Source: an uncultured Schlesneria sp. | GTDB lineage: Bacteria; Planctomycetota; Planctomycetia; Planctomycetales; Planctomycetaceae | Length of the DNA: 64,000 nt | Direction: 5' to 3' | Assembly: GCA_903871875.1 (NCBI GenBank) | Contig: CAIQIR010000011.1 | Coordinates: forward strand, 1-64,000 | Shown: positions 18,975 through 27,444 of the stretch, piece by piece | How the letters are laid out: every line of letters starts with the position of its first letter | How positions within the stretch are numbered: the first letter of the stretch is position 1 | Program-made: the position numbers and the translations under genes | The notes under the pieces: model-generated | The model's input: only the letters and a program-made list of their open reading frames with translations | Told to the model about the DNA's origin: nothing | The model's database searches: none

Positions 18975-19916
18975 ATGACTTTGTTCCAAAAACCGCTTCG
19001 TGGCATTGTTCCGCCGATGGTCACGCCCTTAATCGGCCGGGATGAATTGGACCTGAAGGGGTTGGATCGTCTGGTCGAGCACCAAATCAAGGCTGGCATT
19101 GCAGGATTGTTTGTGCTCGGCACGACGGGCGAAGGCCCGAGCTTGAGTTACCGGCTGCGATATGAACTGGTCGAACGAACCTGCGAAGTCGTTGCCGGGC
19201 GGGTTCCTGTGTTGGTCGGGATCACTGACACGTCGGTGGAAGAAGCATTGGAACTGGCTGAATTTGCGAAGGGCGCAGGGGCCAGCGCTGTTGTCGCCGC
19301 TCCGCCTTATTACTTCGCAGTGAGCCAATCCGACGTTCGCGATTTTCTGGTGGATGTGGCCGATAAATCGGTGCTGCCGATGTTTGTCTACAATATGCCG
19401 TCGTGCGTGAAACTGTCGCTGACGATTGAAACGATCGAGCAACTGTCGCGTCACAAGAATATCTGTGGGTACAAGGACAGTTCGGGCGATATCGACGCCT
19501 ATCGCGAAGTGCTGAAACTGCGCAGCGCCCGTCCTGATTGGACGATCCTGATTGGTCCCGAACATCTGATGGCCGAATCGGTGCGAATGGGGGGAGACGG
19601 CGGGGTCAACGGCGGGGCGAATCTTCACCCGCGTCTGTTTGTTTCGCTGTTTCAAGCGGCTGATCGTAACGATCAAAAAGAAATCGACCGCCTGCAAGCG
19701 GAACTCGTCCGATTTGGCGAAATCTATAATCAGCTTGGCCAGGGGGCGGCAGGCTATCTGCGCGGCTTGAAAACCGCTTTGGAAGCGGCTGGCGTCTGCT
19801 CCGGACGAGTTGCCCCTCCGTTCCGCGACGTGGATGAATCGGAACGGTCAAAGGTCGCCGCACTGGTCGGTGCCCTGGGCTTGAATCAGCCGGGGCGGGC
19901 TACGACCGCTAAGTGA
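18975..19916 (+). CDS. DapA/NanA-family aldolase or synthase
   Basis: A 313-residue class I aldolase of the dihydrodipicolinate synthase/N-acetylneuraminate lyase family. Visible are the GTTGEG motif (49-54), Tyr139 in VYNMPS and the Schiff-base Lys167 in GYKDSSGD. The binding loop does not decide between DapA, NanA and 2-keto-3-deoxy-sugar-acid aldolase. Because it follows a sodium:solute symporter rather than lysine genes, a catabolic role is more likely. The jelly-roll protein gene begins 38 bases downstream. Confidence 0.85.
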   Translation: MTLFQKPLRGIVPPMVTPLIGRDELDLKGLDRLVEHQIKAGIAGLFVLGTTGEGPSLSYRLRYELVERTCEVVAGRVPVLVGITDTSVEEALELAEFAKGAGASAVVAAPPYYFAVSQSDVRDFLVDVADKSVLPMFVYNMPSCVKLSLTIETIEQLSRHKNICGYKDSSGDIDAYREVLKLRSARPDWTILIGPEHLMAESVRMGGDGGVNGGANLHPRLFVSLFQAADRNDQKEIDRLQAELVRFGEIYNQLGQGAAGYLRGLKTALEAAGVCSGRVAPPFRDVDESERSKVAALVGALGLNQPGRATTAK

Positions 19917-19954
19917 TTTGAGAGCATCGGTTGTCCCTGATCTCGAAGTCTCAT

Positions 19955-20380
19955 ATGCCATCACATCGGATCAACCTGCGAGGGCCGTGGGACTTTACCT
20001 GGCGACGAAGGGGTGACGATCTGTCGCGCGCTCTTCCGGAATCGGGAACGGTCGCCATGCCGCGGGAATGGCAGGCGATCTTTGGCCTGGCCGGGGGGAC
20101 GGTGCAATTTCGGCGGAAGTTTCATCGGCCGACGAACCTGGAACCGCACGAACGGGTCATGATCGTCTTCACCGAATCCCGCGGAACGGGCGAAGTCGGC
20201 CTGAATGGTCTCTCCGTCGGACAATTCGCCGCAGTCGGTGACGCCGTGGAATTTGAGATCTCGACGTTGATGAAGCCGTTTAACGAACTGTCCGTCGAGA
20301 TCACCTTCGACCCAAACCTTGATCCTGCGATTTCTGGTGGGTTGTTTGGCGTCGTTGCGCTTGAGATTCGCTCGGAATAG
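19955..20380 (+). CDS. Small jelly-roll protein like GH2 sugar-binding domain
   Basis: A 141-residue protein without signal peptide. It reads like the N-terminal sugar-binding beta-sandwich of family 2 glycosidases: INLRGPWDFTWRR, then VAMPREWQ and VQFRRKFHRPTNL, then GTGEVGLNGLSVGQF, a strand order shared with that domain. There is no catalytic domain, so it is a stand-alone carbohydrate-binding-like module. The ATG at 19955 is preferred to the TTG at 19931. Probably co-transcribed with the upstream aldolase and symporter. Confidence 0.7.
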   Translation: MPSHRINLRGPWDFTWRRRGDDLSRALPESGTVAMPREWQAIFGLAGGTVQFRRKFHRPTNLEPHERVMIVFTESRGTGEVGLNGLSVGQFAAVGDAVEFEISTLMKPFNELSVEITFDPNLDPAISGGLFGVVALEIRSE

Positions 20381-20700
20381 CCAATTGCCCGGGCCGTGTT
20401 GCCGCCCGGTAGCTACCGGAGTCGCCACGCGGTCTCTCGAACTGATTCTGAGCAGTCGTGCCAGCCTCTTTGATTCGAGCTGTCGTTTTCGAAAGGCACG
20501 CAACCTCTGACGGTGGTTTCAGATAACGCTATTGACATAATCAAAAACAGGCGCTTGTCCCGCCTCCAGGACCGCTATACAGTGGGTTACGTGGACGGAA
20601 CGAAGGAAATGTCTGAGTCGCGGTGATTCCGTTTGGGTCATCGAATGGAGTGGATCGGCCCCGGCAGCGTCGCAGGCACCTGGAAATAAGGGGAACAATC
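20381..20700. other. Leader of the Gly/Tyr-rich protein gene
   Basis: Contains a perfect 14-base palindrome CCGGTAGCTACCGG (20406-20419) and a consensus-like TTGACA (20532-20537) without a well-placed -10. The gene's own ribosome-binding site AAGGGG lies at about 20688-20693. No gene is seen. Confidence 0.4.
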
Positions 20701-21624
20701 ATGTCTTACTGTGTGTCAGCGAAATGGGCGCTGGTCTTGGCGTGCATCGCTGGTGTCGCGACAAGCGGTGTGGCGTTTGCGCATGGCGGTGGTGGTCATG
20801 GTGGCGGCGGCCACGGAGGTGGTGGAGGCCATTACGGCGGCGGTGGTGGCTATGGCGGGCATTACGGAGGATACGGCGGCCACTACGGTGGTTACGGCGG
20901 ATATGGTGGCTATGGCGGTTATGGCGGTTACGGGTTGGGCGGCTACGGTTTGGGCTACGGATTGGGTTACGGCTTAGGCTACGGTGGCTATGGCTATGGC
21001 GGGTACGGAGGATACGGCGGGTACTATGGGTACCCGGGATACGGTTACGGATATGGCTACCCGGGATACGGATATGGCTCTTACGGTGCGTATGGATATC
21101 CCGGATACGGTTACGGATATGGTTACGGATATGGCGGCGGCCCGTATTACACCAATTACTCTCAGCCGGTTTATCCCAATCCGGTTTACAGCCAACCGGT
21201 TTATGCGAATTCGATTTACTCTGGAAGCTCGCCGGTGCTGACGACTCCGCAGATCCTGTCTTCGAATCCTCAGGCGGTAGTTGACGGTGGCGAAGTGGTG
21301 ATTTTCAGCCCTCCTACCAACACTCAGGAAGTTTTGTATTCCCTGAATGGTGTCGCTTATGCGATGAAACCCGGAACGGTCCAGCGTTTTCGGAATGACC
21401 GAATTTGGACGGTGGACGTGAATGCCGGTAGCGGGCAATCGATGAAGTACACGTTGTCTTCGGGGCGTTACAAGTTCAAGCCGTCGAATAACGGAATGGG
21501 CTTGTTCACGACACAAGATCAACCCGATCCGACGCCAAGCCCGGCGCCGGCGACCACGACGATTAGTCCGGTTCCTGCTAGAACAACGCCCGCAGTGCCT
21601 CTGCCGCCGACACCGATGCCGTAA
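20701..21624 (+). CDS. Exported Gly/Tyr-rich protein
   Basis: A 307-residue protein starting at ATG 20701 behind AAGGGG. The signal peptide ends near FAHGGG (about residue 27). Residues about 28-145 are almost only Gly, Tyr and a few His, Leu and Pro in short repeats (GGYGG, LGYG, PGYGYGY). Then comes a PVYSQPVY-type Pro/Tyr linker (about 150-175) and a C-terminal globular part (about 180-285) that looks like a small beta domain (EVVIFSPPTNTQEVLYSLNG). Such proteins occur in Planctomycetes near the surface; adhesion or matrix roles are conceivable but not shown. A perfect terminator hairpin follows 20 bases after the stop. Confidence 0.75.
   Translation: MSYCVSAKWALVLACIAGVATSGVAFAHGGGGHGGGGHGGGGGHYGGGGGYGGHYGGYGGHYGGYGGYGGYGGYGGYGLGGYGLGYGLGYGLGYGGYGYGGYGGYGGYYGYPGYGYGYGYPGYGYGSYGAYGYPGYGYGYGYGYGGGPYYTNYSQPVYPNPVYSQPVYANSIYSGSSPVLTTPQILSSNPQAVVDGGEVVIFSPPTNTQEVLYSLNGVAYAMKPGTVQRFRNDRIWTVDVNAGSGQSMKYTLSSGRYKFKPSNNGMGLFTTQDQPDPTPSPAPATTTISPVPARTTPAVPLPPTPMP
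20785..21150 (+). repeat. Low-complexity GGN-TAC tandem repeats within the coding region
   Basis: Degenerate tandem repeats of GGC/GGT/GGA and TAC/TAT codons, with longer units around PGYGYGYGYPGYGYG. Such DNA can vary in length by slippage. The frame is kept throughout. Confidence 0.7.
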
Positions 21625-21644
21625 AGAAGGGGAAAAGAACAAGT

Positions 21645-21674
21645 ACCGTGACACGCCACTGTGCGTGTCACGGT
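21645..21674. terminator. Bidirectional terminator hairpin
   Basis: A perfect 12-bp stem: ACCGTGACACGC (21645-21656) and GCGTGTCACGGT (21663-21674) with a six-base loop. It lies between convergent genes that end at 21624 and 21709, so it can serve both. There is no T tract. Confidence 0.6.
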
Positions 21675-21708
21675 CGCGTCGATTGATCGAGTGGCAACCG
21701 CGTCACAA

Positions 21709-24420
21709 TCACGGTTTCAGGTCGCCCGCGACCGCGTTGACCAGCTTGCTGGCGTCAAGATGCTTACGCAGGGCGGTCACCACGTCTTCGCGTTTCAGGG
21801 AGCGGATTTTCGCTTCGAGTTTCGCCTGGTGATCCAAAGTTCGTCCGACGAACAGGGCATTGGCCAGAATCGAAGTCAACTTAGCGTCGTCACCCCGATC
21901 CGCCTCCTGACTCTTGATCCAGCCTTCCTGTGAATCGGCCAGTTCTTCCTGGCTGATGCCTTCCTTGAGCAGCAGGTCGATTTCTTCTTTTGTCAGAGCC
22001 ACCACCTTGTCGGCATTGGCGGGATTGCAGATGGCGTAGACCGACAGCGTTCCCCGTCGATCCAGGGCGCTGGCATGGAACATCGATGCCACGCCATAGG
22101 ACAAGCCTTCTTTCTCACGAATGCGGCTCATCAAGCGTGACGCGAATCCGCTTCCACCCAGAATCTCATTGCCGACGATCAAAGCGGGGTAGTCCGCATC
22201 ATCATCGCGTAGCGCCAGCAGCAGGCCGGCGAAATACATGGCGTTGGCTTTGTCGGGCGTGATGATGCGAACCGTTTCCGGCTTCGGCATCTGGTCGGCC
22301 TTTTTCGCAATGCGTTCGTACGGCTTTTTCGATCGCCAGTCAGCCAGTGTCGCCTTGAAGGCTTTGAGAACAGCTTCTTCGTCGAAATCTCCCACCAGCA
22401 CCAGGTCACCTGCCTGGGCCGACAGGAATTCGTCGTAGATCTTCTTGACGGCGGCAACTTCAAGTTGTTGGACCAACTTCAATTCGTCAGCCAGGTTGGG
22501 CTGGTAACGAACATCACCGACGGGATAAGGGCTGAGTTTCTGCGAGACCAGGCGTGGCGCGAGTGCAACAGGTTCCTTAGTTTTCTCTTCGAGTGCGGCG
22601 GCGCGAGCTTGTTTGATCAGCTCAAATTCCGAATCCTGCAGCGCCGGTTCGCGAAGCACCTGTCGCAGGACATCGATGGCGGCAATCAGATTTTCTCGTT
22701 TGGATTGAACGACAAAAGTGACTTCGCCCGCTCCACCGGCGGCTCCCAGAGTGGTTTGAAGTTCGTCCAGTTTGTCCGCCAATTGTTCGCTGGTCAGTTG
22801 CTTGGTGGCGCGAGCCATCAAGGCTGGCAAGAAATCGCAGGCTTGCGACGTTCCAAACAAGGATTCGGCCGTGCCGTATCGCAAACGCAGTTGCAGTGAT
22901 ACCGTTCCGCCGCGTGTTTTCTTGGGCAGCAAAGCCACTTTCACGCCGTCAATCGAGGATCGTTTCACGCGGGCTTCAATGGCCGCTGGAGAGGCGTCGA
23001 ATGCCTCGACCGCCGTGCTTTCCTTGCGTCCGGTGTAATCTTTCACGAGTGCCGCAACGTCGGGCGGTGCGGCGACGGGTGTCCGCTGAGGCTGCTCGGT
23101 GGGAAGGTAGATGCCTACGGTTCGGTTGCTGGTCTGTAGATATTTCTTCGCCACACGATTCACATCGTCGGCCGTGACCTTTTCGAAACGGTCGCGACCG
23201 AGAAAGAACAATCGCCAGTCACCGGCGGCCGCGGATTCGGCCAGTTCCACCAGCAGCTTGGGCGTATCGGCGGAAAGCTGATCAATGTGTTTGCGGAACT
23301 GCAACTTCGCCCGAGCAACTTCCGCCTCAGTGATTCCACTATTGACCACTTCTTCAATCGTATCGAGCATCCCTTCGACGACCGCATTGGGTTCGTTCCC
23401 TGGAACAACTTCGGCCGTAATAAAGATCGCGCTGGGGTCATGCCAGGCGTAGGCCATCCCTTGTACTTTGGCGGCACGGCGGCGTTCGACCAACGACTTG
23501 TACAAACGACCCGTCTTGTCGGCGGTCAGCGTCGCTTCCAGAATGGCACACGCGGCGAACTCGTCGTCCGAGGCTGCAGGAATGTGATAGACGACTCCCG
23601 CTACCGCGATATTTCCGACTCGTCGCAGCGTGACCAGTCGTTCGCCGTCCTGAGCGGGTTCCTCGGTATACGTTGAGCGAATCGGCTCTTCGGGGCGTTT
23701 CAATGGGCCGAAGTACTTTTGCGCGAGTTCGAGTGACTTCGCTTCGTCCAGTCGGCCACCGACGAACAGGACCACGTTGTCGGGACGATAGAACTTCTTG
23801 TAGAACGCTCGCAGGCTGTCGACCGGCACTCGTTCGATATCGGCTCGGTTGCCGATGGTGGATTTGCCGTAGTTGTGCCACTCGTAGGCGGTGGCGAACA
23901 TTCGCTGTTCCAGGACGCCTGCCGCATTGTTTTCGCCCATTTCAAACTCGTTACGAACGACGGTCATTTCGCTGGCCAGGTCTTCTGCTTTGATGGGGCA
24001 GTTCACCAGTCGATCGGCTTCCCAGGCGATGGCCCATTCCAGGTTTTCGTCGGTGGCGGGCAGCGTTTCGTAATAGTTGGTCCGGTCAACCCAGGTCGTG
24101 CCGTTGTATTTGGCGCCGCGGGCTTCCAGTTCCTGGTCCGGCCGTGCGTGAGTCGCCGTCGGCTTGAAGAGCATGTGCTCGAGCAGATGCGCCATTCCGG
24201 CTTCGCCGTAACCCTCGTGTCGAGAACCGACCAGCACTGTCATATTGACGGTGATTTTCGCCTTGGATGGCTCGGGAAAGATGACGACTTTCAGGCCGTT
24301 TTCGAGCTGATACTCGGTCAATCCTTCCACGGAACCGATTTTGGTCGGCTCAGCGGCATCCGTCAGATTCAGCCCGAATCCCACGATCGCCAGCAACGCG
24401 AACATCCTGCGAATCACCAT
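21709..24420 (-). CDS. M16-family zinc peptidase (two-domain, exported)
   Basis: A 903-residue insulinase/pitrilysin-type peptidase with a signal peptide (about 1-22). The inverted zinc motif HLLEH lies at 78-82, with the third ligand Glu158 in VVRNEFE 76 residues later, so the N-terminal half is catalytically complete. The C-terminal half (about 460-900) is the second M16 repeat, without a zinc site, with LSYGVASMFHASALDRRG near the end. The start at 24420 has AGGAG before it on the minus strand. Expected to degrade peptides in the periplasm. It is monocistronic. Confidence 0.9.
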   Translation of the reverse strand: MVIRRMFALLAIVGFGLNLTDAAEPTKIGSVEGLTEYQLENGLKVVIFPEPSKAKITVNMTVLVGSRHEGYGEAGMAHLLEHMLFKPTATHARPDQELEARGAKYNGTTWVDRTNYYETLPATDENLEWAIAWEADRLVNCPIKAEDLASEMTVVRNEFEMGENNAAGVLEQRMFATAYEWHNYGKSTIGNRADIERVPVDSLRAFYKKFYRPDNVVLFVGGRLDEAKSLELAQKYFGPLKRPEEPIRSTYTEEPAQDGERLVTLRRVGNIAVAGVVYHIPAASDDEFAACAILEATLTADKTGRLYKSLVERRRAAKVQGMAYAWHDPSAIFITAEVVPGNEPNAVVEGMLDTIEEVVNSGITEAEVARAKLQFRKHIDQLSADTPKLLVELAESAAAGDWRLFFLGRDRFEKVTADDVNRVAKKYLQTSNRTVGIYLPTEQPQRTPVAAPPDVAALVKDYTGRKESTAVEAFDASPAAIEARVKRSSIDGVKVALLPKKTRGGTVSLQLRLRYGTAESLFGTSQACDFLPALMARATKQLTSEQLADKLDELQTTLGAAGGAGEVTFVVQSKRENLIAAIDVLRQVLREPALQDSEFELIKQARAAALEEKTKEPVALAPRLVSQKLSPYPVGDVRYQPNLADELKLVQQLEVAAVKKIYDEFLSAQAGDLVLVGDFDEEAVLKAFKATLADWRSKKPYERIAKKADQMPKPETVRIITPDKANAMYFAGLLLALRDDDADYPALIVGNEILGGSGFASRLMSRIREKEGLSYGVASMFHASALDRRGTLSVYAICNPANADKVVALTKEEIDLLLKEGISQEELADSQEGWIKSQEADRGDDAKLTSILANALFVGRTLDHQAKLEAKIRSLKREDVVTALRKHLDASKLVNAVAGDLKP

Positions 24421-24576
24421 GAACGACACTCCTGTTTGTCTGTGACTACGGTGCAACAATCTCGTCGATGCGAAAAGGCTACACGCCGTGCAGAGATTCC
24501 TCTAGTGAAATTGACCGGTCGAGGTTGAGCGAAAATCAAATTGCTTGTAACGTTCACGTCTGGCACGGGTTGAATC

Positions 24577-26301
24577 GTGCTGGCTGCGATCGGGGGGGAA
24601 TTGGTTACGCTCACTTCGGTGGACGTGGCGGACAAGGAAGTTGAGTTGATTCTCACGCGCTCCATTCGGCGGAAGCTGGTGATCGTACTGGCCCTGGTAT
24701 TTGCCATGGTGGTGCTGTTGTCCTTCGCTGGACTGACGGTGCTGTACGGTCACCGACATCTCTTGAATCATATGCGTCATTGCCGGGACGACGAGCCACG
24801 ACGAGACGATTTGGCGTCTGCCATCGGGCGGTTGAACGAAGCGTTGGTACACACGCCCATCAAGGGCAACGACGTCAACCCGTTTGAAAAATCCACTGGT
24901 GACCTGGAAATCTTTCTGGACGACGAGCTATGGGACAAACACCGAAACGCGGTCACGTCAGAGTTCCAAGAGTTCTACAATCGCCTCGATAAAAGTCTGC
25001 TGGCGGTGGTCGACAATCTGAACCAGATGAAGCAAAGCAAGCTGGAACGGATCAGGTTCCGACTGGATTTACTCGACAAGCGGCGTCAGAGAATCAAAGA
25101 TTCTGAACAGCGTCGAAAGGAATTGGAACAGGCTCAGAACAATCCGGAGCAGGAAAAAAAAGAGGCCGAGCAAATCCGGCTGGTGCTCGACAAAATGGTT
25201 CACGACGTTGCTGATTTGCAGGCGCTTGTGCAGCAGATTCCCGCCTCGGACAGCGTGATCGATTCGGCACTCAAAGATTCCAAAGATGCGATCTCGTGGC
25301 AACTGTGGCTGATCGGAGTTCCCACGCTGATCGTCGTGGTCCTGTTCTTCAGCCTGATCTATTGTGGTTATCACTGGATTCTGATCCCCATCCGGCAATT
25401 GCATGAGGCGGCTTCTCGCGTGGCTAACGGCGATTACACCTACCGTTTGAAGCTGCGTGGAAAAGACGAGATGGCCGAACTGGGTGAGATGTTCAATAAA
25501 ATGACCGAACGATTTCAAACCGATAAGGCTAAGTTGGATCAGGAAGTCGAAGTCCGCAGTCGTCAGATTTTGAGGAGCGAACGGCTGGCCGGGATTGGTG
25601 TGTTTGCGTCGGGCATTGCCCACGAAATCAACAACCCACTGCAAGCGATTGCCAATGCGGCGGAATCGTTGACCGATCGGTTGCGAGAAGGTTCCTTGGG
25701 TCATGAATTGCCTGCCGACGATCGCGATTTACTGGCGACTTATATGGCGATGATCGAACGTGAGTCGACTCGATGCCAGCAAATCACTTCACGGGTTCTC
25801 GATTTCGCTCGCGGCACGAATGGTCCCAAGTCGCGTCAGGATCTGACGAAGATTGTCACTGAAGTGCTCGAAATGGTGGCTCACATGAACAAATTTGACG
25901 GTCGGAAGATCGTCTTCGACCGCAGCGAAGCGCACCCCGTCGATGTCAGTGCTGCCGAGATGAAACAGGTGGTATTGAATTTGGTGGCCAACGGCTTTGA
26001 AGCGATGAGCAAAACCGGAACACTGACGATTAAGATCGAAGAACTTGTCGACGAAGTCGTCCTGAGCGTTCAAGATGATGGTTGCGGAATGACCCAGGCG
26101 GTCATCGAGAACTTGTACGAGCCCTTCTTTACCGACAAACTTAACGGTAAGGGGACGGGGCTGGGATTGTCGATCACTCATCGAATCGTTGGTGACCACG
26201 GTGGACGCATCGAAGCGACCAGTGAAGGCCCCGGTTGCGGCAGCACGTTCCGCGTGCATTTGCCGCGATGTGCCAAAGTCATGAAATCTTCGGCCGCTTG
26301 A
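24577..26301 (+). CDS. Sensor histidine kinase with HAMP domain
   Basis: A 574-residue membrane histidine kinase. Two membrane segments (about 35-58 and 246-271) flank a periplasmic, helical sensor part. HAMP follows (about 270-325), then the H-box ASGIAHEINNPLQAIANAA with His349, then a HATPase domain with N-box VLNLVANGFEAM, G1 DDGCGM and G2 GKGTGLGLS. No response-regulator gene is adjacent. The start is unclear: GTG at 24577, TTG 24601 (after GGGGGGG) or GTG 24625 are all possible. queA follows after 18 bases on the same strand. Confidence 0.88.
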   Translation: MLAAIGGELVTLTSVDVADKEVELILTRSIRRKLVIVLALVFAMVVLLSFAGLTVLYGHRHLLNHMRHCRDDEPRRDDLASAIGRLNEALVHTPIKGNDVNPFEKSTGDLEIFLDDELWDKHRNAVTSEFQEFYNRLDKSLLAVVDNLNQMKQSKLERIRFRLDLLDKRRQRIKDSEQRRKELEQAQNNPEQEKKEAEQIRLVLDKMVHDVADLQALVQQIPASDSVIDSALKDSKDAISWQLWLIGVPTLIVVVLFFSLIYCGYHWILIPIRQLHEAASRVANGDYTYRLKLRGKDEMAELGEMFNKMTERFQTDKAKLDQEVEVRSRQILRSERLAGIGVFASGIAHEINNPLQAIANAAESLTDRLREGSLGHELPADDRDLLATYMAMIERESTRCQQITSRVLDFARGTNGPKSRQDLTKIVTEVLEMVAHMNKFDGRKIVFDRSEAHPVDVSAAEMKQVVLNLVANGFEAMSKTGTLTIKIEELVDEVVLSVQDDGCGMTQAVIENLYEPFFTDKLNGKGTGLGLSITHRIVGDHGGRIEATSEGPGCGSTFRVHLPRCAKVMKSSAA

Positions 26302-26319
26302 TGCGAAACTTGTGATGTG

Positions 26320-27390
26320 ATGTCTCGATACGACCTGCTTTCCACCTACGACTATCTGTTACCGGACGATTTGATCGCGAAGGAACCTCTGGCTGAACGA
26401 GACGCCTCGCGGTTGATGGTGCTCGATCGTCGTGAGGGATCAATCACTCATCGAACGATTCGCGACTTGCCCGAACTTCTCAGGAAACAAGATTGCCTGG
26501 TACTCAACAACAGTCGTGTTCTTCCCGCGCGATTGTTCGGCGTTCGCACGGCCACCAGAGGAAAATGGGAGGGGCTTTATCTCAGTTCCACCCCCGAAGG
26601 CCTATGGCGGTTGATCGGTCAAACCCGCGGGTACCTTCGACTCGATGAAACGGTCACGCTCACCAATGAGGCCGGCGAATCGCTGGAGTTGAAATTGATC
26701 GCGAAGGAGGCCGGAGGAGTCTGCCAATTTGCGCCGATGCGATCAGAGCATGTGTTGGATCTGCTGCGAAGCTTTGGCACAGTTCCGTTGCCTCCCTATA
26801 TGGATCGCAAGCAGGCGACCGCGACCGATTGGGAACGTTACCAGACCACGTTCGCCAAGCATCCTGGTTCGGTGGCGGCTCCGACCGCCGGACTGCATTT
26901 TACTCCCGAATTGCTCGAAGCCTGCCAGCGGCGAGGCATCTCTCGAACAGAAGTGACGCTGCATGTCGGGATTGGTACGTTTCGTCCGGTTTCCGTCGAG
27001 CATCTGTCTGAACATCAAATGCATTCCGAATGGTGCGAACTGTCTGCCGCGACGGCCGCGACGCTTTCGGCGACTCGGGCGGCCGGGGGGCGGATTGTTG
27101 CTGTGGGAACAACCAGCCTTCGCACATTGGAATCAGTGACGAAGCATACGCCTGCAGCATTACCCCAGGAGTTTCGGGAATGGCGCGGCGAGACCAACCT
27201 CTTCGTTCGCCCTCCCTACGAGTTTCAGTCGGCCGATGTGCTGTTGACGAATTTTCATCTTCCGAAGTCGACGCTCTTGATGCTGGTGGCGGCGTTCAGT
27301 GAGCTCGACTTCGTGCTGGATGCCTATCGCGAGGCGGTCGCCGAACGCTATCGCTTTTTCAGCTACGGCGACGCCATGCTGATCCTTTGA
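26320..27390 (+). CDS. queA: tRNA preQ1(34) ribosyltransferase-isomerase
   Basis: A 356-residue cytoplasmic enzyme that transfers and isomerises the ribosyl group of S-adenosylmethionine onto preQ1 in tRNA, making epoxyqueuosine. Family motifs are clear: the N-terminal YDYLLPDDLIAKEPLAERD, NNSRVLPARLFG, PPYMDRK, SVAAPTAGLHFT and FHLPKSTLLMLVAAF near the C terminus. The length is the normal size. An alternative GTG one codon upstream (26317) also fits. The position directly after the histidine kinase looks like a shared transcript without functional link. Confidence 0.95.
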   Translation: MSRYDLLSTYDYLLPDDLIAKEPLAERDASRLMVLDRREGSITHRTIRDLPELLRKQDCLVLNNSRVLPARLFGVRTATRGKWEGLYLSSTPEGLWRLIGQTRGYLRLDETVTLTNEAGESLELKLIAKEAGGVCQFAPMRSEHVLDLLRSFGTVPLPPYMDRKQATATDWERYQTTFAKHPGSVAAPTAGLHFTPELLEACQRRGISRTEVTLHVGIGTFRPVSVEHLSEHQMHSEWCELSAATAATLSATRAAGGRIVAVGTTSLRTLESVTKHTPAALPQEFREWRGETNLFVRPPYEFQSADVLLTNFHLPKSTLLMLVAAFSELDFVLDAYREAVAERYRFFSYGDAMLIL

Positions 27391-27444
27391 TTGCTGATCG
27401 CTTTCTGACGGCACCAATCGCACTGTTTCGGATCGTCGTCCGCG

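Noticed and set aside
20785-21150. Repeat block considered as a CRISPR array
   Set aside because: The units are short, contiguous, lack spacers and encode Gly/Tyr repeats in one continuous reading frame.
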